From the NCBI RefSeq assembly GCF_001854765.1, contig NZ_LJJE01000036.1, positions 248,001 through 312,000 on the forward strand: 64,000 bases of DNA, read 5' to 3'. This document shows positions 48,977-58,225 of the stretch, piece after piece. Source of the DNA: Vibrio sonorensis. GTDB taxonomy: Bacteria > Pseudomonadota > Gammaproteobacteria > Enterobacterales > Vibrionaceae. The position numbers were made by a program, and so were the translations under genes. A model generated the notes under the pieces. That model was not told the DNA's origin. It ran no database searches and was given only the letters and a program-made list of their open reading frames with translations. The stretch's first letter is position 1; each line of letters begins with the position of its first letter.

Positions 48977-50905
48977 ATGCCTATTATTACTCTTCCTGAC
49001 GGCAGTCAGCGCGAATTTGAAAACGCCGTAACTACTCTTGAAGTTGCTCAATCTATCGGTCCTGGTCTTGCAAAAGCGACCATTGCTGGTCGTGTTGATG
49101 GCAACCGCGTAGATGCTTGCGATCCTATTGAACAAGACGCAAGTCTTGAGATCATTACTGTAAAAGACGAAGTAGATGGTCTTGAAATTGTTCGTCACTC
49201 TTGTGCTCACCTTTTAGGTCACGCACTTAAGCAGCTTTACCCAGAAGCAAAAATGGCGATTGGTCCCACCATCGACAATGGCTTCTACTACGATATCGAT
49301 CTAGATGAATCTCTAACCAATGAAGACTTAGAGAAGATCGAAAAGCGTATGAAAGAGCTGGCGAAAACCAAGTATCAAGTTATCAAGAAAAAAGTGAGCT
49401 GGCAGGAAGCACGTGACACGTTTGAATCACGTGGCGAACCGTACAAAGTGGAAATCTTGGATGAAAACGTCGCGCGCGATGATCGTCCAGGTCTATACCA
49501 CCATGAAGAATACATCGATATGTGTCGTGGCCCACACGTACCACATATGGGTTTCTGTCAGCACTTTACGCTGATGAATGTTGCCGGCGCGTACTGGCGT
49601 GGCGACAGCAACAACAAAATGTTGCAACGTATCTACGGCACAGCTTTCCACGATAAAAAGGCGCTAAAAGCGCACCTAACTCGTTTGGAAGAAGCGGCAA
49701 AACGCGACCACCGCAAACTGGGCAAGCAGCTAGACTTGTTCCACATGCAACAAGAAGCTCCAGGTATGGTGTTCTGGCACCACAATGGTTGGTCTGTTTT
49801 CCGTGATTTAGAAGTATTTATTCGTCAAAAACTGACGGAATACGACTACCAAGAAGTCAAAGGCCCACTGATGATGGACCGCGTACTTTGGGAACGCTCT
49901 GGTCACTGGGATAAATACGCCGATGCGATGTTTACCACGCAATCAGAGAACCGTGACTACGCGATCAAACCGATGAACTGTCCGGGACACGTTCAGATCT
50001 TCAACCAAGGTCTAAAATCGTACCGCGACCTACCACTGCGCATGGCTGAATTTGGTTCATGTCATCGCAATGAGCCATCGGGTGCACTTCACGGTATCAT
50101 GCGTGTGCGTGGCTTTACTCAAGATGACGCTCACGTGTTCTGTACTGAAAGTCAGATTCAGGATGAGGTTATCGGTTGTATCAAGATGGTTTACGATACA
50201 TACCAAACCTTTGGTTTTAATAATATCGTCGTTAAACTGTCAACTCGTCCAGAAAAACGCGTTGGTTCAGATGAGATCTGGGATCAATCAGAAGAAGCGC
50301 TGAAGAACGCGCTAAACTCAATGGACATTGCGTACGAAATCCAAGAAGGCGAAGGTGCATTCTACGGTCCTAAGATCGAGTTTACACTTTACGATTGTCT
50401 GGATCGTGCGTGGCAGTGTGGTACAGTTCAGCTAGACTTTAACCTGCCGGGCCGTTTGGGTGCGACTTACGTCGACGAAAACAACGAACGTCAGGTACCG
50501 GTGATGATTCACCGTGCAATTTTGGGCTCTTTAGAGCGTTTTATCGGTATTCTTATTGAAGAGTACGCAGGCTTCTTCCCAACGTGGTTGGCTCCGGAGC
50601 AAGTGGTAATAATGAATATTACTGATAAACAGTCTGATTATGCTCAGGAAGTTGCGCAAAAACTGCAAAAAAGTGGAATTAGAGCCAAAGCGGACTTGAG
50701 AAATGAGAAGATTGGCTTTAAAATCCGCGAACATACATTGAAGCGTGTACCGTACATGTTAGTTTGTGGTGACCAAGAAATGGAAGCTGGCGAAATCGCA
50801 GTACGTACTCGTAAAGGTAAAGACCTCGGTAAATTTAAAGTGGATGACTTTATTGCCTACATCCAAGACGAGATCTCTACCCGCAAGCTCAATCTGGAGG
50901 AATAA
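48977..50905 (+). CDS. thrS: Threonyl-tRNA synthetase (housekeeping)
   Basis: 642 aa, the same length as E. coli ThrRS, from ATG 48977 (AAAGGA upstream); an in-frame GTG at 48938 lies within the operator hairpin and is not the start. TGS domain at residues 1-62 ([12 protein letters not shown]), editing N2 domain with its HxxxH-type site ([20 protein letters not shown]), catalytic core with motif 2 and zinc ligands (NCPGH, DDAHVFC, IHRAI) and C-terminal anticodon-binding domain. Charges and proofreads tRNA-Thr. First gene of thrS-infC-rpmI-rplT. Confidence 0.98.
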   Translation: MPIITLPDGSQREFENAVTTLEVAQSIGPGLAKATIAGRVDGNRVDACDPIEQDASLEIITVKDEVDGLEIVRHSCAHLLGHALKQLYPEAKMAIGPTIDNGFYYDIDLDESLTNEDLEKIEKRMKELAKTKYQVIKKKVSWQEARDTFESRGEPYKVEILDENVARDDRPGLYHHEEYIDMCRGPHVPHMGFCQHFTLMNVAGAYWRGDSNNKMLQRIYGTAFHDKKALKAHLTRLEEAAKRDHRKLGKQLDLFHMQQEAPGMVFWHHNGWSVFRDLEVFIRQKLTEYDYQEVKGPLMMDRVLWERSGHWDKYADAMFTTQSENRDYAIKPMNCPGHVQIFNQGLKSYRDLPLRMAEFGSCHRNEPSGALHGIMRVRGFTQDDAHVFCTESQIQDEVIGCIKMVYDTYQTFGFNNIVVKLSTRPEKRVGSDEIWDQSEEALKNALNSMDIAYEIQEGEGAFYGPKIEFTLYDCLDRAWQCGTVQLDFNLPGRLGATYVDENNERQVPVMIHRAILGSLERFIGILIEEYAGFFPTWLAPEQVVIMNITDKQSDYAQEVAQKLQKSGIRAKADLRNEKIGFKIREHTLKRVPYMLVCGDQEMEAGEIAVRTRKGKDLGKFKVDDFIAYIQDEISTRKLNLEE

Positions 50906-50908
50906 GCT

Positions 50909-51460
50909 ATTAAAGGCGGAAGACGCGGCCAACAACCGGCCAAACAAAATGCTCATCGTTTAAACGGTGAAATTCGTGGCGTTCGTGAAGTTCGACTAAC
51001 AGGCGCTGACGGTGAATCAGTAGGCGTTGTATCAATCCAACAAGCGGTAGCTGCTGCAGAAGAAGCAGGTATGGATCTTGTGGAAATCAGCCCAAATGCT
51101 GAGCCACCTGTCTGTCGTGTTATGGACTATGGCAAATTCCTCTTTGAGAAGAGCAAAGCTGCTAAAGAGCAGAAGAAAAAGCAAAAGCAGATTCAGATTA
51201 AGGAAGTAAAATTCCGTCCTGGAACTGATATTGGAGACTATCAGGTAAAACTACGCAACCTGACGCGTTTCCTAGAAGACGGCAACAAAGTGAAGGTAAC
51301 AATTCGCTTCCGTGGCCGCGAAATGGCTCACCAAGACATCGGTGTTGACGTTCTAAACCGTCTTAAGGAAGACACTGCAGAACTTGCTGTAGTGGAATCT
51401 TTCCCTAAGAAGATTGAAGGTCGTCAGATGATCATGGTGCTGGCCCCTAAGAAGAAGTAA
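50909..51460 (+). CDS. infC: Translation initiation factor IF-3, AUU start
   Basis: 183 aa. The frame opens with ATT at 50909, three bases after the thrS stop, preceded by GGAGGAA within the thrS end; the protein begins (M)[20 protein letters not shown], the expected IF-3 N-terminus. No ATG occurs until 51071. The rare AUU start is the known basis of IF-3 autoregulation: IF-3 itself discriminates against it. The N- and C-domains with the lysine-rich linker ([20 protein letters not shown]) are complete. Confidence 0.96.
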   Translation: MKGGRRGQQPAKQNAHRLNGEIRGVREVRLTGADGESVGVVSIQQAVAAAEEAGMDLVEISPNAEPPVCRVMDYGKFLFEKSKAAKEQKKKQKQIQIKEVKFRPGTDIGDYQVKLRNLTRFLEDGNKVKVTIRFRGREMAHQDIGVDVLNRLKEDTAELAVVESFPKKIEGRQMIMVLAPKKK

Positions 51461-51482
51461 TTAAAGGCTTACAAGTAGTAAC

Positions 51483-51530
51483 ACCCAGTCGTTGCACTTT
51501 TGTTTTGCAAGAGATGGCGGCTGGGTTTTA
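51483..51530 (+). promoter_or_regulatory. Structured infC-rpmI spacer, possible L20 operator
   Basis: ACCCAG (51483-51488) pairs with CTGGGT (51521-51526), enclosing a smaller hairpin TTGCA / TGCAA, then TTTTATT. In E. coli ribosomal protein L20 represses rpmI-rplT from structures in this spacer; here the fold could be that operator or a weak terminator. Confidence 0.45.
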
Positions 51531-51581
51531 TTCGCCCTGATTACGTGTTTATTAAACTACTACAATGCGGAGTTATTCATC

Positions 51582-51776
51582 ATGCCTAAGATGAAAACCA
51601 ACAAAGGTGCTGCTAAGCGTTTCAAGAAAACTGCTGGTGGTGTTAAATACAAGCGCGCTACTAAACGTCACATCTTGACTAAGCGTACTACTAAGAACAA
51701 GCGTCAGCTACGTCCAAACTCTCTACTTCCAAAATGTGAAGTAGCAGCAGTTGCTCGTATGATGCCATACGCTTAA
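51582..51776 (+). CDS. rpmI: 50S ribosomal protein L35
   Basis: 64 aa from ATG 51582 ([20 protein letters not shown]), standard L35 length and basic composition. GCGGAG lies upstream. The longer in-frame extension to 51492 is not protein-like. Confidence 0.97.
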   Translation: MPKMKTNKGAAKRFKKTAGGVKYKRATKRHILTKRTTKNKRQLRPNSLLPKCEVAAVARMMPYA

Positions 51777-51817
51777 TTCTTTTTAGTTTAATTATCGTTT
51801 AGTTTAGGAGAAGCATA

Positions 51818-52171
51818 ATGCCTCGCGTAAAACGTGGTGTACAAGCTCGTGCACGTCATAAGAAAGTTCTAAAACAAGCTAAAGGTTACTACGGTGCTCG
51901 CTCTCGCGTATACCGCGTAGCTTTCCAAGCAGTTACTAAAGCTGGTCAATACGCTTACCGTGACCGTCGCAACAAGAAACGTCAATTCCGTCAACTATGG
52001 ATTGCACGTATCAACGCGGCATCTCGTCAAAATGGTCTATCTTACAGCCGTTTCATCAACGGTCTTAAGAAAGCATCTATCGAGATCGATCGTAAGATCC
52101 TTGCTGATATCGCGGTATTCGACAAAGCTGCATTTGCAGTTCTAGTTGAAAAAGCAAAAGCTGCTCTTTAA
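51818..52171 (+). CDS. rplT: 50S ribosomal protein L20
   Basis: 117 aa, complete ([20 protein letters not shown] to the Ala/Lys-rich end). Essential for 50S assembly and the likely repressor of its own operon. TAGGAGAA precedes the ATG. In V. cholerae the superintegron integrase gene lies immediately beyond this gene; here it does not. Confidence 0.98.
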   Translation: MPRVKRGVQARARHKKVLKQAKGYYGARSRVYRVAFQAVTKAGQYAYRDRRNKKRQFRQLWIARINAASRQNGLSYSRFINGLKKASIEIDRKILADIAVFDKAAFAVLVEKAKAAL

Positions 52172-52189
52172 TTAGCAGTTAGGTTTAAG

Positions 52190-52217
52190 AAAAGGAGAGC
52201 ATTCGCTCTCCTTTTTT
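52190..52217 (+). terminator. Terminator after rplT
   Basis: AAAAGGAGAGC, loop ATTC, GCTCTCCTTTTTT: end of the thrS-infC-rpmI-rplT unit. Confidence 0.88.
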
Positions 52218-52255
52218 ATTACTCACTCAACACAAATATGCCCAAGGATACCAAA

Positions 52256-52738
52256 ATGGAAAAAGTGGCGGTTTTTGCCGATGTCCAAAACATCTATTAC
52301 ACGGTGAGAGACAAATATCAGGCGAACTTTGACTACAATAAGTTTTGGTGTGCGATAACCTCGCATGGCAGTGCGCCTTATGCAGCAAGGGCTTATGCTA
52401 TTGCTTCTAGCGACCCCAAGCAGAGGCAATTTCACCATATCCTCAGAGGTATTGGTTTCGACGTAAAACTCAAGCCCTATATACAGCGCTCAGATGGCAG
52501 TGCAAAAGGCGATTGGGATGTCGGGATCGCACTGGATGTATACGAAATAGCCTCACAGGTAGATAAAGTGATTTTGCTATCTGGCGATGGGGATTTTGAA
52601 ATATTGGTGGAAAGAATACAGTCGCGCTTTGGCGTAACAGTAGAAGTGTACGGGGTGCCCGGTTTAACGGCCAACAACTTGATTAATCGCTGTGACCGCT
52701 ACGTGCCGATTGAAGAAGAGTTATTGATCAGACGGTGA
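52256..52738 (+). CDS. NYN-domain (LabA/DUF88-like) putative ribonuclease
   Basis: 160 aa from ATG 52256, which has AAGGAT seven bases upstream; an in-frame ATG at 52238 is less likely. PIN-like NYN fold: FADVQNIYY near residue 7, KGDWDVGIALD near 87, and LLSGDGDFEILVERI near 110 carry the conserved acidic residues expected to bind Mg2+ for RNA cleavage. Target unknown. It ends overlapping the convergent DUF2986 gene by 18 bases. Confidence 0.85.
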   Translation: MEKVAVFADVQNIYYTVRDKYQANFDYNKFWCAITSHGSAPYAARAYAIASSDPKQRQFHHILRGIGFDVKLKPYIQRSDGSAKGDWDVGIALDVYEIASQVDKVILLSGDGDFEILVERIQSRFGVTVEVYGVPGLTANNLINRCDRYVPIEEELLIRR

Positions 52739-52912
52739 TTGGTCTTCAGTAGGACTTTGATGCTCAGTGCTGAGCGTTTCATCCGCTTCCATTTTTGCTC
52801 GTTCAGCCTTAGAGATATAGCGTGGCTTATTGCTCTTATGCAATTTAGCGTTTTTCTTCTTTTGCTTGTTTTTTAAAATCTGATTGATTTTCTTTTTGCG
52901 GTTCATAGTCAT
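52721..52912 (-). CDS. DUF2986-type small basic protein
   Basis: 63 aa, extremely lysine- and asparagine-rich at the N-terminus (MNRKKKINQILKNKQKKKNA), then the conserved KPRYISKAERAKME and an acidic Ser/Gln tail. This short family is found in Vibrio and relatives and has no known function; nucleic-acid or ribosome binding is plausible. The start may be the first or the second ATG (52912 or 52906). Confidence 0.72.
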   Translation of the reverse strand: MTMNRKKKINQILKNKQKKKNAKLHKSNKPRYISKAERAKMEADETLSTEHQSPTEDQSPSDQ

Positions 52913-53363
52913 TGCTTGAAGGTTGGGTGCTCAGCCCTGATTATACAACGATTTTCCAGTGACTTCTCAGCTTACTTCTTTTCGCATTAACACACCTTGT
53001 AACACCCAAACACGCTTGTTTGAGAAATGTATCGATGCACTTACAAAGTGAACACCATTCGTAACCTATAAGCCTTTGTTATTGAGTAAGATATTTTTTG
53101 TCCGAACGATACCTGAGTTTTTCGGATATGCAAACTCCAGAATGGAATAGGGCTTTTGTCCAACATTTGTGGACTCTCTGATTTTGGGAAACCTAACCCT
53201 CCCCCCGTCTCCTGTGCTCTTGTTATGCTCCTGAGTACAGGGGACATTTTTTTATCCTCTTGTCACTAAATGTCAGTGAACCCTGTTAGATTTAATAATC
53301 TACCGTTAACTTTTCAGCATTCAACTAACTGGTTGGATATATCGGTGTTGTATGGAGGAAGAC
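52913..53363. other. Intergenic region upstream of the TfoX-C gene
   Basis: About 450 bases. A terminator-shaped hairpin at 53207-53253 is the only clear structure. A minus-strand frame (53247 to 53041) has no ribosome site or recognisable content. The hairpin could end an unseen short RNA or control the downstream gene. Confidence 0.4.
53207..53253 (+). terminator. Hairpin with T tract upstream of the TfoX-C gene
   Basis: GTCTCCTGT (53207-53215) pairs with ACAGGGGAC (53237-53245), one G-T, followed by A and seven T. It lies 110 bases before the next start. Confidence 0.6.
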
Positions 53364-53627
53364 ATGGATCAAAATCGCGCTTTAGTGGAACTGGTGAACA
53401 TAGGTGACAAGTTAGCTAGTCGGTTACAGGAGGTAGGCATTAACAATGAACAAGACCTTAAGTTTTACGGCGCGGTTGAGGCGCACAAGCGTCTGTGCAG
53501 TTTATACCCGAATGAGACACTTGCTGTTTGCTATTATCTCTATTCGTTCGACGGTGCAATAAGTGATACGAACTGGAGGGATCTTAGCAAAGAAAGGAAA
53601 AAAAAGTTGCTAAATCAATTGCTTTAG
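53364..53627 (+). CDS. Stand-alone TfoX C-terminal domain protein
   Basis: 87 aa from ATG 53364 (GGAGG upstream). The whole protein matches the TfoX_C module: LVELVNIGDKLASRLQEVGI, then DLKFYGAVEAHKRLCSLYP and YYLYSFDGAISDTNW. In full-length TfoX/Sxy this helix-hairpin-helix-like module follows an N-terminal domain that works with CRP at competence genes. The N-domain is absent here, so direct competence activation is unlikely; a modulating role is conceivable. Confidence 0.8.
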   Translation: MDQNRALVELVNIGDKLASRLQEVGINNEQDLKFYGAVEAHKRLCSLYPNETLAVCYYLYSFDGAISDTNWRDLSKERKKKLLNQLL

Positions 53628-53665
53628 GTTTTTATTCACACTTCGTCGTTGGCTGAGGGTCTGGG

Positions 53666-54853
53666 ATGAGTAAAACTCAAAAGTGGATACTACCAATTAC
53701 ATCGGTGGTAATAGCAATTGTTGCAACATGGCTTTTTTTGGTTCAAAACAATCAGGCTGTACCTCCGGACTTTGATTGGATCCAAGGTAAAAAGGATAAC
53801 GACTGGTCAACGAGTCTACCTAATGAAGCAGGCTTTCAGCTTCAACCGCTTTACGATTTACATCAATACGTAAATGGGAAAAACCCCAAAAAGCGAATTC
53901 AATCTATTTTGATAGTTCAAAACGGAAATCTAGTCTTTGAACAGTATTACGCCGTTCCAGCTGTCAATGATGGCACTCCTATGCCGCAGCATTTTCCGCC
54001 AGCGTACGATACGCCACATCAAATGCGTTCAATTACGAAGACCGTTACCTCGACACTTGTTGGTCATTTGGTCTCCCGAGGCCAGTTAAATGTCGACGCA
54101 CCACTTTACGCTTTCTATAACGAAATGAACCAGCCCTTAGATGAAGACAAACAGAGTGTGACTATTGAGCACGCGTTGAACTTTAATACAGGGATCAATT
54201 GGAAGGAGTGGGGCGTTTATCCAAGTGATGCCATGCAGATGTGGTTATCTGACGACCCTTATGCCTACATATTGAGTAAGTCAATGGCTTATCCGGTAGG
54301 AGAACACTTTGAATATCAAGGTGCAATGAGTGTATTACTTGGTGGCGTTGTAGAAAAAATACTAGGTAAAAGTTTGGCTAAAGCCGCAGAGGAAATCTTG
54401 TTTGAGCCGATGGGATTTGAAGGCGTCGAATGGTTTACTCACGAAGTCACCCACCAACATATGGGCTCGTCAGGTTTGTATCTTCGCAGCCGAGACCTCG
54501 CAAAGTTGGGTCAACTTTATCTCAATCAAGGTGAGTGGAATGGTGAGTTCATCTTCTCCCCTGAATGGGCAAAGGCGAGTCTTGAGCCCAAAGGAAAGTT
54601 CTGGCCAGACAAAGCAATCCAGTATGGCTACAACTGGTGGTTTCCACTCATGATGGAAAATGGCGAAAAGATTAAGATAGCTGCAATGAGGGGGAGCGGT
54701 GGTCAGGAAATGGTTATTCTCCCCGATCACGATCTTATATTTGTTATGACATCGGGTGCTTACATTGGACAAGACGAAGACTTTCCTTTTGAACTAATAG
54801 CAAAGTTTGTCTTACCTTCACTTGGTATTGAAGAAGTGAAGTATCAGCGATAA
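53666..54853 (+). CDS. Membrane-anchored serine hydrolase of the beta-lactamase/class C family
   Basis: 395 aa. N-terminal anchor helix (WILPITSVVIAIVATWLFLV), then a beta-lactamase-fold domain facing the periplasm. The SxxK motif is SITK in MRSITKTVTSTLVGHL near residue 125; a Tyr in FEYQGAMSV fits the YxN position, and RGSGGQEM fits the third motif. Family members are esterases, peptidases or amidases more often than true beta-lactamases. Follows the TfoX-C gene by 38 bases. Confidence 0.82.
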   Translation: MSKTQKWILPITSVVIAIVATWLFLVQNNQAVPPDFDWIQGKKDNDWSTSLPNEAGFQLQPLYDLHQYVNGKNPKKRIQSILIVQNGNLVFEQYYAVPAVNDGTPMPQHFPPAYDTPHQMRSITKTVTSTLVGHLVSRGQLNVDAPLYAFYNEMNQPLDEDKQSVTIEHALNFNTGINWKEWGVYPSDAMQMWLSDDPYAYILSKSMAYPVGEHFEYQGAMSVLLGGVVEKILGKSLAKAAEEILFEPMGFEGVEWFTHEVTHQHMGSSGLYLRSRDLAKLGQLYLNQGEWNGEFIFSPEWAKASLEPKGKFWPDKAIQYGYNWWFPLMMENGEKIKIAAMRGSGGQEMVILPDHDLIFVMTSGAYIGQDEDFPFELIAKFVLPSLGIEEVKYQR

Positions 54854-54892
54854 ATCGTTGCGATATCGTTCTGAGAATAAAAAGGAGCATTA

Positions 54893-55534
54893 ATGAAACT
54901 CTACGGTAGGTTAACTTCGTTTAACGTGCAGAAAGTACTGTGGCTTTTGGAAGAGCTAGCGCTGGATTTTGAACACGTTCAGGTAGGTGGCCGATTTGGA
55001 GGCCTAGATGACGCCGACTTTGAAAAGCTCAATCCGAATAAGAAAGTGCCTGTATTGATCGACGGGGAAAGGGTGATTTGGGAATCTCATACTATTTTGC
55101 GCTACTTGGTGGCAGAGTACGGACAGACTTCACTTTATAGCTCATGCCCATATCATAGGTCTTTGTATGAGCGCTGGATGGATTGGACACACACGGTTTT
55201 CCAGCCGGCATTTATGGCGGTTTTTTGGGGTTACTATCGAATGCCGCCAAGTAAGAGGGATATGCCAGTGATTGAGGAAAAACTGCTTGAGTGCCAACAA
55301 TATTTGAGCACGTTAGAAAAGGAGCTAGCTGGTCGAGAGTATCTAGTGGGTTCGAATTTTAGTCTGGCCGATTTAACCGCAGGCGCAGTTATATACCGAT
55401 TAACAGAACAAGGATTAGAGATAGAGCTCCCCCCAAGTGTTGCACAGTGGTTTGACCGTTTGAAACAGAGAAAAGGCTATCAAAAGTACATAATGAGCGA
55501 TTTTACTGAGTTGCGGGCTAGGGAGGACTATTAA
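54893..55534 (+). CDS. Glutathione S-transferase family protein
   Basis: 213 aa. Thioredoxin-like N-domain (YGRLTSFNVQKVLWLLEELA, then KVPVLIDGERVIWESHTILRYL with the cis-Pro and the ES glutathione-binding pair) and a helical C-domain (SNFSLADLTAGAVIYR with the N-capping LADLT). The likely catalytic Ser/Thr lies in RLTSFN. First of a run of closely packed plus-strand genes; AAGGAG upstream. Confidence 0.9.
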   Translation: MKLYGRLTSFNVQKVLWLLEELALDFEHVQVGGRFGGLDDADFEKLNPNKKVPVLIDGERVIWESHTILRYLVAEYGQTSLYSSCPYHRSLYERWMDWTHTVFQPAFMAVFWGYYRMPPSKRDMPVIEEKLLECQQYLSTLEKELAGREYLVGSNFSLADLTAGAVIYRLTEQGLEIELPPSVAQWFDRLKQRKGYQKYIMSDFTELRAREDY

Positions 55535-55537
55535 AAT

Positions 55538-56053
55538 ATGGAACTGATTAAGGCAAACCAGCTTTGGAAAAGCAGTTTTCAGGAAATGTATCAAGACTTT
55601 TTAAGTCACGACCCCGAAAATGCCAACTTTTATCGCGATGGTGTACTGGACTATTCGCGATATGTGAAATCGCTGGAAGATGAAAGTCAGGGCATCAATT
55701 TAAAATCAGGATACGTCCCTTGTAGCCATTTTTGGTTGATAGAAGAAAAATCGATTCTCGGCGTCATTCGCATTAGGCACCACATTAACAATGAGTTTCT
55801 ATCTTTTGAAGGGGGACATATTGGCTATGACGTTGCCCCTTCACATCGAGGAAAAGGTCATGGTAAAACCATGCTACGGCTTGCTCTTCCGGCCGCCAAA
55901 GCGCTCGGTATACAAACCGCGCTAATTACCGCAGATGAAGACAACTATGCATCGCGAAAGATCATTGAAGCAAATGGCGGCGTGTTTGATAAAGTCATTC
56001 AAGGAAAAGTGTTTCCTGAACCGATCGCAAGATATTGGCTCAAGATTGAATAA
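55538..56053 (+). CDS. GNAT-family N-acetyltransferase
   Basis: 171 aa. Acetyl-CoA binding motif GYDVAPSHRGKGHGKTMLRL (Q/R-x-x-G-x-G/A) near residue 108-127, with the usual strand and late NYASRKIIEANGG helix. Starts four bases after the GST stop, so probably co-transcribed. The substrate is unknown. Confidence 0.88.
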   Translation: MELIKANQLWKSSFQEMYQDFLSHDPENANFYRDGVLDYSRYVKSLEDESQGINLKSGYVPCSHFWLIEEKSILGVIRIRHHINNEFLSFEGGHIGYDVAPSHRGKGHGKTMLRLALPAAKALGIQTALITADEDNYASRKIIEANGGVFDKVIQGKVFPEPIARYWLKIE

Positions 56054-56119
56054 CAGGACTAACTGATTTGGTCCATTTGTTGGGCTTGTGCTATTGGTTA
56101 ATTAATTCGAGGAAACGAT

Positions 56120-56455
56120 ATGCCAATAGCCCACTGCCACTACATGCCATCCGAGGGAATAGAAATCGACGCGCAGCGCGTTCTAAATCGTTGGAAGCAG
56201 CTTGCTCACTGCAACAGTGAGGAGATGACATTGATAACCAGCGCCATCTCTCAGCAAGCGGGAAAGCAATACAAAGTTGTGTGTTATCTCTATCTTCCGG
56301 ATTGCTGGGAAAAAACGCAAAGCGAAAAGTTGCAAACAGCGCTGTCTCATGCGGTATCAAAAGAATTGGGGTTTTCAACACAGCATGTGATAGTGATGCG
56401 AGGTATATTGAGTTCCGGTTTTGTCGTAGAAAATGGCCACATAGTCAACTGGTAA
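56120..56455 (+). CDS. Tautomerase-like small protein
   Basis: 111 aa. Starts with Met-Pro (MPIAHCHYMP), the N-terminal proline required for tautomerase-superfamily catalysis after Met removal, and has a beta-alpha-beta-like second half (YKVVCYLYLPDCWEKTQSEK; HVIVMRGILSSGFVVENG). Family assignment is tentative. Followed by a GNAT gene after 14 bases. Confidence 0.5.
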   Translation: MPIAHCHYMPSEGIEIDAQRVLNRWKQLAHCNSEEMTLITSAISQQAGKQYKVVCYLYLPDCWEKTQSEKLQTALSHAVSKELGFSTQHVIVMRGILSSGFVVENGHIVNW

Positions 56456-56469
56456 AGGAGCAAGTTGAA

Positions 56470-56895
56470 TTGATTATTAAAATACGCAAAGCAACCTCGG
56501 CAGACGCCAAGCAGATAGCCGAACTTTCTCAGGGTTTGGGTTATCATGCTGACCCAGAAACTCGTCTAGAGCTTGTTGAAAAGGTAATCACATGTGCTTG
56601 CCATACGGTGATCGTGGCCGAGGTAGATAAAACGCTCGTAGGTTGGCTTCACGCATTTTATTCTCCTAGAGTAGGTTCGCCAGCGTTTTATGAAATAGGC
56701 GGAATGGTGGTTGATGACAAGCTCAAAGGTAAGGGGATAGGCAAGCAATTAGTTCATTACGTGCAAGCTAAGTATCCCGGTGAATGGCGTGTAAGAACCA
56801 ATGAAGTAAGAGAAGATGCGATTGCCTTTTATCGCGCTCTTGGCTTCTCACAAATCAAACACCAGCTAGTATTTAGCCAACAACCAGAGAGATAA
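56470..56895 (+). CDS. GNAT-family N-acetyltransferase
   Basis: 141 aa. Start TTG 56470 is chosen since AAGGAG lies nine bases upstream and the protein then begins at the fold's first strand (IIKIRKATSADAKQIAELSQ); the longer frame to 56281 overlaps the preceding gene. CoA motif GGMVVDDKLKGKGIGKQL and terminal AFYRALGFSQIKHQ are typical. Confidence 0.86.
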   Translation: MIIKIRKATSADAKQIAELSQGLGYHADPETRLELVEKVITCACHTVIVAEVDKTLVGWLHAFYSPRVGSPAFYEIGGMVVDDKLKGKGIGKQLVHYVQAKYPGEWRVRTNEVREDAIAFYRALGFSQIKHQLVFSQQPER

Positions 56896-56898
56896 GTG

Positions 56899-57372
56899 AT
56901 GTTAGTTAGAGCGGTAGATAAGCGAGACTTAGCAGACGTGGCCGAAATCCATAAGGTGACATTTGTCCGTCAAGGAGACTCGTTAAAATGGCTTTCGTGC
57001 GCTTATCAAGCTTATCCCAAGTCATTGATGTATATCGCATGTGAGGGAACGGAAATCCTTGGCTTTGTTATCTGGACGCAAAAAAGTGGCTTTCGCAAGG
57101 AGGCAGTGCTCGAACTGGAACTGTTAGCGGTTAAGCCAGAATCGCAAGGAAAGGGTGTCGCTAAGCAGCTTATCTCAGATTCAAAGAGACAGGTTGAAAA
57201 AGTGCTCAAGGATCAAGGTTCGACTTTGAAACACATCCTAGTTACCACTCGCGCAGACAATTATGCTCAACAACTGTATAGAAGCACTTTAGGCGCAGAA
57301 GTGGAGTTTACTATTCCCAACCTTTATTCCGCCGATGAAGTTCTTATGATCGCAAGGAATGTCGAAGCGTAA
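56899..57372 (+). CDS. GNAT-family N-acetyltransferase
   Basis: 157 aa from ATG 56899. CoA motif LELLAVKPESQGKGVAKQLI, then TTRADNYAQQLYRSTLGAEV. It starts immediately after the previous stop, so it is very likely in one operon with it. Substrate unknown. Confidence 0.86.
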   Translation: MLVRAVDKRDLADVAEIHKVTFVRQGDSLKWLSCAYQAYPKSLMYIACEGTEILGFVIWTQKSGFRKEAVLELELLAVKPESQGKGVAKQLISDSKRQVEKVLKDQGSTLKHILVTTRADNYAQQLYRSTLGAEVEFTIPNLYSADEVLMIARNVEA

Positions 57373-57598
57373 GCTGGCGCTTCCCCTCCAATTAGGGCTA
57401 TAGATAGTCTGCTCGGTCTCTAATTCAATACGCCAGGTAGTTAAGTAGTTTACTTTTTCTATTCCAAGTGCTTGTAATTTCATATGTTGTTAGACAATAT
57501 GGCAGTCGTCACTTTACGACCCGTATCCCGAGGTCGAACCACTAGGAAGCGATTTATGCGCAAGGCAGCGCAAATCCATTTAATTTGGAGAAAAGTTC
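57373..57598. other. Spacer with nested inverted repeat
   Basis: 226 bases without a credible gene. CTGGCG near the start pairs with CGCCAG 60 bases on, and AATTAG with CTAATT inside it. It separates two GNAT genes and could be a terminator remnant or relic of a deleted gene. Confidence 0.35.
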
Positions 57599-58060
57599 AT
57601 GAAGATAAGATTGGCGACGAAAGAAGACTGCCACACCTTAATGCAGTTTATTGGTGCAAAGGCAGAGTTCGATCGCTCAATGAAGGGATTTGACGGTGAA
57701 ATTTCTACTAACATAGAAAAGATTGAAATGACGATGTTTGGCGAAAGGCCTTTCGCTGAAGCACTGCTTTTTGAAGGACACGGCCAAACTCAGGGGTTTG
57801 CCCTGTATCACTTTCGTTATTCGTCGTTTCAAGGTGCCCCTTCAATCTGGTTAGATGATCTATATGTAGTCTCTGAGTACCGTTCAAACGGGGTAGGAGA
57901 GGCGCTAATGAAAGCCGTTAAAGAGCGTTCAGAAGTACTTGGGTGTACACACCTTGCTTGGACAGCAAGCCCAATTAACTATAAAGCGCACGCTTTTTAT
58001 GAGCGCATTGGTGCAGAAGTTGATCGAATGGAAGGTGAGCGCCCTTTCTATCGTTGGTAA
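57599..58060 (+). CDS. GNAT-family N-acetyltransferase
   Basis: 153 aa, start with TTGGAGAAA upstream. CoA motif LDDLYVVSEYRSNGVGEALM near residue 83-102 and terminal INYKAHAFYERIGAEVDR are clear. The FHYRYSSFQGAPSIWLDDLY-like segment before it resembles diamine/spermidine acetyltransferase relatives, but this is weak. Confidence 0.88.
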   Translation: MKIRLATKEDCHTLMQFIGAKAEFDRSMKGFDGEISTNIEKIEMTMFGERPFAEALLFEGHGQTQGFALYHFRYSSFQGAPSIWLDDLYVVSEYRSNGVGEALMKAVKERSEVLGCTHLAWTASPINYKAHAFYERIGAEVDRMEGERPFYRW

Positions 58061-58225
58061 ACCAAGATTCCTCCTGCCTTGTGAGTGCATAGGGTAGGGG
58101 TAACATCCTAATTGTGTCTATATCTGTCCTTGCGAATTACGGTTAAAACAAAACCTCCTGACAACCCCTGTCTTTGCGTTCTGCTTCAATGGTATTCAAC
58201 AACCACCCTACATAAAGGTCAGCTT

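Noticed and set aside
53041..53247. Minus-strand frame upstream of the TfoX-C gene
   Set aside because: It runs through the terminator hairpin and has no ribosome site.
56281..56469. N-terminal extension of the GNAT at 56470
   Set aside because: It lies inside the preceding gene and is not protein-like; a ribosome site supports the TTG at 56470.
57289..57483. Minus-strand frame in the GNAT spacer
   Set aside because: Overlaps a real GNAT gene and has no recognisable content or ribosome site.
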